This document shows positions 21,599 through 29,352 of a DNA stretch of 64,000 nucleotides, in pieces. A model generated the notes under the pieces. The model was not told the DNA's origin. It was given only the letters and a program-made list of their open reading frames with translations, and did no database searches. Source of the DNA: Coriobacteriaceae bacterium (GTDB taxonomy: Bacteria > Actinomycetota > Coriobacteriia > Coriobacteriales > Eggerthellaceae); the NCBI GenBank assembly GCA_015062685.1, contig SUUE01000008.1, positions 1 to 64,000 of the forward strand. Reading direction: 5' to 3'. Made by a program: the position numbers and the translations under genes. Position 1 is the first letter of the stretch. Every line of letters begins with the position of its first letter.

Positions 21599-22327
21599 CT
21601 AACCGAGCTTCTGCAGCACGAGGTAGGTGTTCAAGTCGCCGGATTTGCCATCCGCGCGGAACCTTCGCAGCTGGCCCATGCGACGAGACGCATGGGCGGC
21701 GATAGCATCTATTTCAGCATCTGTGAAATCATGGCAGTATCGGTATGTCGAAGGGCGGTCCTTCCATCCGAGAAGGCAATCCCCGCGCTCGAGCTCCAGG
21801 CCGAGTTCAAGCGAGCCCTTCGACGTGGATTCGAGCGCCTTCTTTCGCAGCTTGTTGTTTCTGCCGAACTGCCAGAAGGACAAGCAGACGCACCCCTGCG
21901 GGGCGAGAGCGTCTGCGAGCACGTCGATGAGGTGCAGCCTGTTCGCGGCCCCTGGAACATGGTGCATGAAGCCGAAGCATGCGACGAGGTCGTATTGGCT
22001 GCCGAAGAGCGCCTGGAGCGTCTCGGGGCTCTCTAATATGTCGATATGCTCGTACTCGTGGCTACAGGATGCCGGAACGAGCTCGTCGCAGGCGTCGACG
22101 CCTCGATACTCGAAGGCGCTGGCGCCGTACGTTTCCTCGAGGAACTTCTTGAATCGCATGTTGCCGCACGCAACATCCAAGACTCGTTGCGGGCGGTGGG
22201 GGAGGGCGAGGGCAAGCTGGTCCCAGCCATCCCAGGCGTACTGCCTCGTATCTGAAAACGAACGGGCATTTGCCCGGTAGAACTCGTTGTTGAGATCTAT
22301 GAGTCTCTGTGTTGTTTGAGCATCCAT
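21599..22327 (-). CDS. Class I SAM-dependent methyltransferase, Trm9/ALKBH8-MT-like
   Basis: N-terminal ANARSFSDTRQYAWDGW resembles Trm9 IAPHFSxTR; motif I VLDVACGNMRFKKFL; LVACFGFMHHVPGAANRLHLIDVLADALAPQG; C-terminal YRYCHDFTDAEI. Confidence 0.75.
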   Translation of the reverse strand: MDAQTTQRLIDLNNEFYRANARSFSDTRQYAWDGWDQLALALPHRPQRVLDVACGNMRFKKFLEETYGASAFEYRGVDACDELVPASCSHEYEHIDILESPETLQALFGSQYDLVACFGFMHHVPGAANRLHLIDVLADALAPQGCVCLSFWQFGRNNKLRKKALESTSKGSLELGLELERGDCLLGWKDRPSTYRYCHDFTDAEIDAIAAHASRRMGQLRRFRADGKSGDLNTYLVLQKLG

Positions 22328-22361
22328 GGGCGTCATTGTAAAACAAGGTACAATCACGGGC

Positions 22362-23987
22362 ATGGAAGACGCTGTTCGCGAAATACTCGATGCGCTGAGG
22401 GGCGAGGGTTCCCTCGATGCCGCGCAGTTAGACCGCATCGTGCGGAGGCATAGCAAGAAGGCGCATGACGGCAGGCGCATCTTCGCTAAGAAGCACATCC
22501 TTTCTTACTATATAAATGAGATGGAATCGCACAGCGTTACCTGGGAGAGTTGGAATGTCGACGGTGACCTGCATGCGAAGATGCTGAGCACGCTGCAGAT
22601 GAAACCCCGCCGCACGGCATCGGGCGTTGCGACGATAACCGTCATAACGAAGCCCTGGCCTTGTGCCAACGACTGCATCTACTGCCCGAACGACCCTGCG
22701 ATGCCCAAGAGCTACCTGCGCGACGAGCCTGCGTGCCAGCGAGCCGAGAGAAACGATTTCGACCCGTATCGCCAAGTGGCCAGCCGCTTGCATACGCTCG
22801 AGAGGATGGGGCACGCCACTGACAAGGTGGAGCTCATCGTTCTCGGTGGCACGTGGATGGATTACCCGAAGGACTACCGATACTGGTTCGTGGGCGAGCT
22901 TTTCCGGGCCCTGAACGACTCCGACGAGCAATTGCCTCTCCCGCAGCTCCAGGAAGCGAACGAGAAGGCCTCACACCGCGTCGTCGGCCTCGTCGTGGAG
23001 ACGCGTCCCGATACGGTTACGTCCGATTCGCTCAGGGAAATGCGCGAATTGGGTTGCACCAAGATCCAGATGGGCGTCCAATCCATCGATGCAGCGCTTC
23101 TGGCGGCGAACGGCAGGCGCGAAACGCCTGAGGACATCGCAAGCGCCCTCGACCTCGCCCGCCTTTTCGGGTTCAAGACCCATACCCACTTCATGATCAA
23201 CCTTCTCGGCGCCACGCCGGATGCCGATGTCCGGGACTACGGGGCATTCGCCAACGATCCCGCATACAGCCCCGACGAGGTGAAGCTCTATCCGTGCGCC
23301 CTCGTTGCAGGCACGCAGCTCGTAAGGGAGTACGAGAACGGATCGTGGCGCCCCTACACCGAGGAGGAGCTCGTGGCGACGCTGTGCCGCTGCATGGAGC
23401 TCACTCCTTCGCACATGCGGGTGTCGCGCATGATTCGAGACATTTCCGCGAAGGACATCCTCGTCGGGAACAAGAAGACGAACCTGAGGCAGCTCGTCGA
23501 CGAACGGCTGCGCGAGCTCTCGAAACCCGTCAAGGAGATCCGTTCTCGCGAGATCGCGACGCAAGATGTGGAGTTGGAAGCGCTGACGCTCGAAGAAGAA
23601 TGGTACGACACCAATGCGACTAAGGAAGCGTTCTTGCAGTGGGTGACGCCCGAAGGCCGTATTGCAGGTTTCCTCAGGCTCTCGTTGCCGAAAGGCGAGG
23701 CTCATGCGAAGTACGACGGCCTTCCAACATCTCCAGAGGAGGCGATGATTCGCGAGGTTCACGTATACGGGGTTGCCGTTCGCGTCGGTGAACGGAACGC
23801 TCACGCCCAACATAGGGGGCTGGGAAAGAGGCTCGTAGAGAGAGCGTGCGCTATAGCGGCCGAGCGCGGCTATGGTTGTGTGAACGTCATAAGCGCAGTT
23901 GGAACGCGGAATTACTATCGCGCACTCGGGTTCGAGGATTGCGGCTTGTATCAACGGCGCGTGGTTGCACATACCGAAAATTTCTAA
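22362..23987 (+). CDS. elp3: Elp3 family radical SAM / GNAT tRNA wobble uridine-34 enzyme
   Basis: CANDCIYCPNDPAMPKSYLRDEPACQRAERNDFDPY; VELIVLGGTWMDYPKDYR; ETRPDTV; C-terminal GNAT REVHVYGVAVRVGERNAHAQHRGLGKRLVERA. Confidence 0.92.
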   Translation: MEDAVREILDALRGEGSLDAAQLDRIVRRHSKKAHDGRRIFAKKHILSYYINEMESHSVTWESWNVDGDLHAKMLSTLQMKPRRTASGVATITVITKPWPCANDCIYCPNDPAMPKSYLRDEPACQRAERNDFDPYRQVASRLHTLERMGHATDKVELIVLGGTWMDYPKDYRYWFVGELFRALNDSDEQLPLPQLQEANEKASHRVVGLVVETRPDTVTSDSLREMRELGCTKIQMGVQSIDAALLAANGRRETPEDIASALDLARLFGFKTHTHFMINLLGATPDADVRDYGAFANDPAYSPDEVKLYPCALVAGTQLVREYENGSWRPYTEEELVATLCRCMELTPSHMRVSRMIRDISAKDILVGNKKTNLRQLVDERLRELSKPVKEIRSREIATQDVELEALTLEEEWYDTNATKEAFLQWVTPEGRIAGFLRLSLPKGEAHAKYDGLPTSPEEAMIREVHVYGVAVRVGERNAHAQHRGLGKRLVERACAIAAERGYGCVNVISAVGTRNYYRALGFEDCGLYQRRVVAHTENF

Positions 23988-24125
23988 ATCATCGTCGCAT
24001 AATAGTTGCAAATTGCCTATAATGCTCCAAAGTCATTGAAGTTCTGGAATGGGGCAGAGCCTATGACATGCAAGCGCCCATGCGGTACATGACGCAGTGG
24101 GTAGTTCAGACCAAAGGAGGAAATC

Positions 24126-24383
24126 ATGTGCTTTCGACCTGATTCCGCTGGTGCCGGCGGACCTATGAAGTGCCCCGAGTGTGGCAAGCCGATCCAGATG
24201 ATCGCTGGCATCAAGCTCGACAAGTGCCCGTTCTGCAAGTGCGACTTCACGCCGTACCTGAACGGCGAGAAGCCCCTGCCGGGCCAGGAGGGTGCTGCTC
24301 CCGCCGCTCCGGCCGCTCCCGGTGCCCCCAAGGCTCCCGGTGCGCCGAAGGCTCCCGGTGCCCCTAAGGCTCCTGGTATGTAA
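24126..24383 (+). CDS. Small zinc-ribbon protein with GAPKAP repeat tail
   Basis: CPECGKPIQMIAGIKLDKCPFCKCDF zinc ribbon; three 18-nt GAPKAP repeats; RBS and strong terminator. Confidence 0.7.
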   Translation: MCFRPDSAGAGGPMKCPECGKPIQMIAGIKLDKCPFCKCDFTPYLNGEKPLPGQEGAAPAAPAAPGAPKAPGAPKAPGAPKAPGM

Positions 24384-24406
24384 GACTCTCTATTCCAGAG
24401 AATCAA

Positions 24407-24437
24407 GATGCCCGCACTCGTGCGGGCATCTTTTTTA
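24407..24437 (+). terminator. Terminator after zinc-ribbon gene
   Basis: GATGCCCGCACTCGTGCGGGCATCTTTTTT. Confidence 0.92.
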
Positions 24438-24514
24438 TTGTCCGTATTGGTTTCGCATCATGGTTCTCGTAGAATAGTCAGGCAAGTTATTGCTAAGGAG
24501 GAGGCAAAAGTCTT

Positions 24515-24997
24515 ATGAAACTAGGTTCTACCGTAAAACTGGTATACACCGGCACGCTCAAGGACGGCACGGTGTTTGGATACGCCAAGCCCGATGGACC
24601 CATGGAGTTCCAGACCGGCATGGATTTGACCATCGAGGGCTTCGAGCGCGAGATCCTCAAGATGGAAGAGGGCGAGAAGAAGACCTTCGAAGTGGGCATG
24701 TACGACGCATACGGCGAGTATCTCGACGACTTCGTCGAGGTCGTGCCCGTCGAGAACGTCCCCCTCAAGAACGTTGAGATCGGCAACAGGATCTGGCTTA
24801 CGGGCGACGATGGCGAGAAGTTCCCCGTCAAGGTGCTCGACATCAATTCCAAGGAGATCACGTTCGACATGAACCACCCCCTGGCGGGTGAGGACCTCAC
24901 GTTCGAGGTCGAGATCCTGAGCGTCGAGGAACCTCCCGAGGGTTGGGAACCGCCTAAGAAGCATGACGGAATGGAATACGTGAACCAGCTCATGTAG
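24515..24997 (+). CDS. SlyD-like FKBP-type peptidyl-prolyl isomerase
   Basis: VKLVYTGTLKDGTVFG...FQTG..LTIEGFEREILKMEEGEKK; insert-in-flap arrangement. Confidence 0.85.
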   Translation: MKLGSTVKLVYTGTLKDGTVFGYAKPDGPMEFQTGMDLTIEGFEREILKMEEGEKKTFEVGMYDAYGEYLDDFVEVVPVENVPLKNVEIGNRIWLTGDDGEKFPVKVLDINSKEITFDMNHPLAGEDLTFEVEILSVEEPPEGWEPPKKHDGMEYVNQLM

Positions 24998-25024
24998 CCT
25001 TAGCCGGAAATATTCTGCGTAGAG

Positions 25025-25058
25025 ATGACCACCCGTTCGTTGACGGGTGGTCATTTAC
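25025..25058 (+). terminator. Terminator after FKBP gene
   Basis: ATGACCACCCG/CGGGTGGTCAT hairpin. Confidence 0.65.
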
Positions 25059-25328
25059 TATGAGTCATGGAAATCACTCGTATTGGGTTACATTATTTCA
25101 GGGTAAATATAAATATGTGATGAAGTTGTGGAGCGGCGATGAATGCGGAATGGCTCTTCTGACTACATTCTGTGGGGAATACCATCGTGAAGCGCTGTGA
25201 TACGAATTTAACCGTGCCGAAACACAACGAGCAAGACTATCCTCAAAATAGATTAATTCATGTCGAGCCTTTTTTCAGCCCCAATTCAGCAACACTGCTA
25301 TCATTGTTAACTGTTGGTGTGAGCGTAA

Positions 25329-25364
25329 TTTCAAGTTGCCCCAGTAACAAAAACCAACTTGAAA
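25329..25364. promoter_or_regulatory. 9-bp dyad, candidate operator upstream of the Mo-enzyme operon
   Basis: TTTCAAGTT-N18-AACTTGAAA perfect inverted repeat in an AT-rich region. Confidence 0.4.
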
Positions 25365-25444
25365 GGTCGTCATACCGACAGTATTAAAAGGGGAGTGAAA
25401 CTCGGATTGATTCTGCCCCTTTCGCACCAGTTCAAATAGCTTAA

Positions 25445-25612
25445 GTCGTTCCGGTTAACCACTTGCCAACCGGGGCTTCGAGGGCTTGCGAACGAGGCCG
25501 AAAGAGACGGGTCCCCGAAGGACGTAGGAAGAGGCTTTCCCCTAGAGCCGAATCCAAAGCTTTCGAGTCGTCGAAAGACGTGCCGAGCGAAGCTTCCGAG
25601 GGTAAACGAGAA
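25445..25612 (+). ncRNA. Candidate structured 5' leader of the Mo-enzyme operon
   Basis: CCGGTT...AACCGG stem; GTCC-CCGAA-GGAC; AAGCTTTCG can pair with TCGAAAG (25571-25577) or CGAAGCTT (25588-25595). Confidence 0.4.
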
Positions 25613-25625
25613 AAGGAGTAACAGT

Positions 25626-27959
25626 ATGGCTTATTCCAAGGAGTGGCGTACCGAAATGCCCGACGGTACAATCGTCACCCGTTCTAACACTTGGTCTCCT
25701 CCGGGATCTCACCCGGTGGGATACGGCGTCAAGGTCGTGACCAAGGACGGTAAGCTCGTCCGCATCGAGGGCGACGACGACAACCCCATCACCCAGGGTC
25801 GCGTTAACGCCATGAACCTCGCTCTCCGCGAGTACACCCATCATCCTGACCGCATCATCTACCCGATGAAGCGTGCGGTTGAGGATCGCGGTAAAGACAA
25901 GTGGGAGCGCACCTCTTGGGACGAGGCTATCGAAGTCATCACCGAGAAGGTCCGTTACTACTGGGAGACCTACGGACATGAGTGCATCGTCTGCTTCGGC
26001 GGCACCGGTCGTGAGGCCTGCATTTACTACTATGCTCTGACGTTCTCCGTTCTGCAGTCGCCCAACTGCTGCTACACGCAGTCCGGTTGGTCCTGCTACG
26101 GTCCTCGTTGCTCCATCGCCGACTACGTTCTCGGCGCTGGCTACCCCGAGCTCGACTACGCTGGCCACCTGCCCGGCTCGTACGACGACCCGCGTTACAC
26201 GCTGTCGAAGTACGTCGTGGTCTGGGGCAAGGAGCCGCTGCCTTCCAACGGCGACGGTTTCTTCGGCCACTGCCTCGTCGACATGATGAAGCGCGGCACC
26301 AAGATCATTTCGATCGACCCGCGCGTCACCTGGGTTGGCGCCCATGACGGCAACATCAACGTCCAGGTCCGTCCGCAGACCGACGCTGCTATGGCTCTCG
26401 GCATCATGAACCTCATGTTCCAGAACGATGAGTACGATCATGACATGGCTGAGAACTGGATCTTCGGCATCGACGAGCTCAAGGAGCGCGCTGCTGAGTA
26501 TCCGGTCGAGAAGGTTTCCGAGATCACCACGGTTTCCGTCGAGACCATCGAGAAGGTCGCGCACATCATCGGCACCGAGCGCCCGATCGGTTGGGCTTGG
26601 GGCCTCGCGTTCGACCAGAACAAGAACGGCGTTCAGCTGTCCCAGGCTATGATCCTCCTGGCCGCTCTGGCTGGCTCGATCGACAGCCCTGGTGGCCTGA
26701 CGCTCGGTCCTCCGTCCGCTCTGCTCGGCAAGTGGCGCATGGAGCAGCGTGGCGCTATGTCCGACGACATCTGGCAGCTCCGCATCGGTGCTGCTGAGTG
26801 GCCCGGCCTGTCCACCGGCATGGCTACCACCCAGCCGGACGAGACGCTGAACACCATGGAGACGAAGCAGCCGTATCAGCTCCGCTTCGCATGGTTCAAC
26901 TCCTCCAACTTCCTGGCTCCGACGTGCTCGGCTCAGCCGAAGCGTTGGCACAAGGCGCTGCTCGAGTCCATCGAGTTCTGCGTGATCCAGGACCTCTGGA
27001 TGACCCCGACGGCCATGGCTGTTGGCGACTGGTTCCTCCCGATGTCCACCTGGGCTGAGCATGACGGCATCGTCCTCACCCACTATGGCCGCAACACCGT
27101 CTTCATGGGCCCGATGAACAAGGCTCTGCAGGTCGGCGAGTGCATGTCTGACATCGAGATTTGCCTCATGTTCGGTTCGAAGCTCACGCCCAACTGGTGG
27201 CCGTGGCTCGACTCCAACTGGATGCCGGGCGACCGTGATGGCGCTGCCATCGACCGCACCGAGCTCGACAAGGCCGTTGACAAGTTCTTCAGCGATCAGC
27301 TCGCTGAGCTCGACATGGACTTCAACGACCTCCGTGAAGAGGGTCTGTATCAGCCTGGTGCCCATGGCTTCGAGTACAAGAAGTACGAGAAGGGCCTGCT
27401 CCGCTTCGACGGCGAGCCTGGCTTCAACACCATCACCGGCCAGATCGAGGCTAACTCCATCCTCTACGCCTCCTGGGGCGAGGATCCGCTGCCTTACTAC
27501 GAGGAGCCGAACTACTCGCAGATCAGCCGTCCGCAGGACGCCGAGGCTTATCCGCTGATCTCCACCTCCGGTTCTCGTCGTTACAGCTCCTTCCACTCCG
27601 AGCATCGTCAGGTTCCGTCCCTGCGTCAGATCGATCCGTGGGCATGGGTCCAGATCAATCCGGAGACCGCCAAGGAGTATGGCATCACCGAGGGCGACTG
27701 GGTCGAGGTTTACAACATGTTCGGCGAGGCTCGCTTCAAGGCAGAGATTACGCCGGTCCTGAAGCCCGGCATCATCAACTGCGCTCATGGTTGGTGGTAC
27801 CCCGAGCAGGACGGCGAGGAGCCCAACCTGTTTGGCGTGTGGAAGTCCAACTTCAACAGCCTGGTTCCGCACCAGAACATCGGCAAGCTTGGCTTCGGCG
27901 CTCCCTACAAGGGTGTCATGTGCAACATGAAGCGCGTCCGCAGCCTCGACGAGGATTAA
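25626..27959 (+). CDS. Molybdopterin (DMSO reductase family) catalytic subunit lacking the N-terminal [4Fe-4S] cysteines
   Basis: TRSNTWSPPGSHPVGYGVKV and QGRVNAMNL where relatives carry Cys; SWDEAIEVI, YVVVWGKEPLPSN, C-terminal NPETAKEYGITEGDWVEVYN molydopterin dinucleotide-binding region; no Tat signal. Confidence 0.88.
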   Translation: MAYSKEWRTEMPDGTIVTRSNTWSPPGSHPVGYGVKVVTKDGKLVRIEGDDDNPITQGRVNAMNLALREYTHHPDRIIYPMKRAVEDRGKDKWERTSWDEAIEVITEKVRYYWETYGHECIVCFGGTGREACIYYYALTFSVLQSPNCCYTQSGWSCYGPRCSIADYVLGAGYPELDYAGHLPGSYDDPRYTLSKYVVVWGKEPLPSNGDGFFGHCLVDMMKRGTKIISIDPRVTWVGAHDGNINVQVRPQTDAAMALGIMNLMFQNDEYDHDMAENWIFGIDELKERAAEYPVEKVSEITTVSVETIEKVAHIIGTERPIGWAWGLAFDQNKNGVQLSQAMILLAALAGSIDSPGGLTLGPPSALLGKWRMEQRGAMSDDIWQLRIGAAEWPGLSTGMATTQPDETLNTMETKQPYQLRFAWFNSSNFLAPTCSAQPKRWHKALLESIEFCVIQDLWMTPTAMAVGDWFLPMSTWAEHDGIVLTHYGRNTVFMGPMNKALQVGECMSDIEICLMFGSKLTPNWWPWLDSNWMPGDRDGAAIDRTELDKAVDKFFSDQLAELDMDFNDLREEGLYQPGAHGFEYKKYEKGLLRFDGEPGFNTITGQIEANSILYASWGEDPLPYYEEPNYSQISRPQDAEAYPLISTSGSRRYSSFHSEHRQVPSLRQIDPWAWVQINPETAKEYGITEGDWVEVYNMFGEARFKAEITPVLKPGIINCAHGWWYPEQDGEEPNLFGVWKSNFNSLVPHQNIGKLGFGAPYKGVMCNMKRVRSLDED

Positions 27960-27978
27960 TCGAAAGGGGAAGATCTTA

Positions 27979-28338
27979 ATGGCAGACACTCAATACGGCC
28001 TGCTCGTTGACTACACTTACTTCTCCGGCAATCACGCTGCAGAGATTGCCTGCAAGGAGGAACTGGGTCTTCCGCTCGAGCAGTTTGGTATCAAGGAAGT
28101 CGAAGTCGGCCCCTTCCGTAAGGGCGAGGGTGACACGGGCGACGCATGGGAGTGGTTCTACATTCCTTGCCCGACGAGCATCTTCTCCGAGCACTGGGGA
28201 GCCGGTGGCGATAAGGCTGGTCAGCGTCCTGTCGCTGTCCAGGTCGAGGAATCCCATTCTATGTACTATGGTCCGCTGGACGAGATGTACGCTAAGATGC
28301 AGGAATTCGATCGCCCGACCGTTCTGTTCCGTCTCTAG
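27979..28338 (+). CDS. Degenerate ferredoxin-like (DmsB/NrfC-type) small subunit without Fe-S ligands
   Basis: YGLLVDYTYFSGNHAAEIACKEELGLPLEQFGIKEVEVGPF retains fold signature of Fe-S partner subunits, but CxxCxxxC positions are F, N, A. Confidence 0.72.
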   Translation: MADTQYGLLVDYTYFSGNHAAEIACKEELGLPLEQFGIKEVEVGPFRKGEGDTGDAWEWFYIPCPTSIFSEHWGAGGDKAGQRPVAVQVEESHSMYYGPLDEMYAKMQEFDRPTVLFRL

Positions 28339-28406
28339 TACTTTGTAGTAGACTTGGGTGCAGCCGTCAAAAGGCGGCTGCACCTGAACCTAAAGGAGGG
28401 ACACGT

Positions 28407-28691
28407 ATGAACAAAGAAGAGCTTTTGGCGCTTGACAACAGCGAGATCGCGAAGATGCTGAACGATGCTATCGCTGCTGGCAAGTCCAAGGATGAGGCTC
28501 TGGCTGAGCTTGAGCTCACGCAGGCCGACCTCACCAAGCAGAACATCTTCTGGGTCAAGGACAAGTTCCTGGCTCGCGCTTGGTCCGGCTACACCAGCAC
28601 GAAGCGTTCCGGCAACGAGTACGCCCAAGAGGGCGACGGTTGGCGCGGCGACGACGTGAAGGACTTCAAGGGCCGCGAGGTGCCTTGGTAG
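28407..28691 (+). CDS. Small conserved hypothetical, third gene of Mo-enzyme operon
   Basis: RBS aaaggaggg; same codon style; 94 aa; followed by terminator. Confidence 0.65.
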   Translation: MNKEELLALDNSEIAKMLNDAIAAGKSKDEALAELELTQADLTKQNIFWVKDKFLARAWSGYTSTKRSGNEYAQEGDGWRGDDVKDFKGREVPW

Positions 28692-28717
28692 GCCAATCGC
28701 TGTTATACAGCTAGCTT

Positions 28718-28748
28718 GTGGGGCGGCTATGGCCGCTCCACTTTTTTA
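28718..28748 (+). terminator. Terminator of Mo-enzyme operon
   Basis: GTGGGGCGGC-tat-GGCCGCTCCAC then TTTTTT. Confidence 0.82.
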
Positions 28749-28932
28749 TAAGCGTGCGGGGCGTATCGAATGCGGACGGCTACCGGGCTTGAGTCCCAAC
28801 CATGGAAAGAGGCAGGAACTCAGACATGGCCGCTGCCCGTGCTATAGATGTCGTGCATGTTTGCTATAATACTCGGCACGCAATAAAGCGGTAATGGGTA
28901 CCACCAGTTTTTCAGGAAGGTGATGTTATCTC

Positions 28933-29262
28933 ATGGCGACTCAGGAAGAGATTCTTGCGGAACCGCGTTTGTCCGAAGAGCAGGAGATGATTCTCTACAA
29001 TATCGCTCTCCGCCAGGATGAACTTGGCCGTGAACCGACTAATGTGCTCCTGTCCAAGATCGAGAACGATCCGAAGTACCAGGAGATGTTCGATCGCGAG
29101 TTCTTGACCTACCAGGTGTACAACCACGGTGGGGAAGGCGCTCCCGTCGTGGCAAGCCTCATCGTCACGCTGAAGGGCATGCGCTACTGCATCGCCTACG
29201 GCGACGAGATCGAGCCGAGGCGCCCCTACGACACCGCGGGCAACCGCAGGGACAACAAGTAG
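28933..29262 (+). CDS. Hypothetical protein
   Basis: RBS aggaaggtgatg region, ATG start, own terminator. Confidence 0.6.
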   Translation: MATQEEILAEPRLSEEQEMILYNIALRQDELGREPTNVLLSKIENDPKYQEMFDREFLTYQVYNHGGEGAPVVASLIVTLKGMRYCIAYGDEIEPRRPYDTAGNRRDNK

Positions 29263-29279
29263 GAACATGTATTCAAGGG

Positions 29280-29309
29280 CCCGCAGCCGCTCGGCTGCGG
29301 GCTTTTTTG
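29280..29309 (+). terminator. Terminator
   Basis: CCCGCAGCCG-ct-CGGCTGCGGG followed by T6. Confidence 0.9.
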
Positions 29310-29352
29310 CTAATGAGCGGAAATTCTTAGAGAAACAGTCGAGGAAATCCTT

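Noticed and set aside
24126-24383. Zinc-ribbon protein as a Trm112 partner of the Trm9-like methyltransferase
   Set aside because: Its CPxC knuckles and repeat tail do not look Trm112-like, and it has its own promoter/terminator and codon style
25172-25387. 71-aa ORF in AT-rich region upstream of the Mo-enzyme operon
   Set aside because: No good RBS, composition unlike coding DNA here, overlaps the dyad; more likely regulatory
25490-25530. Molybdenum cofactor riboswitch in the Mo-enzyme leader
   Set aside because: CCGAAAG/CCGAAGG pieces are suggestive, but I could not build the known Moco RNA fold; kept only as a generic structured leader
25542-27989. 815-aa ORF on the minus strand opposite the Mo-enzyme gene
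   Set aside because: Antisense shadow of a high-GC gene; composition is low-complexity (V/L/D/E/G) and the plus-strand protein is clearly real
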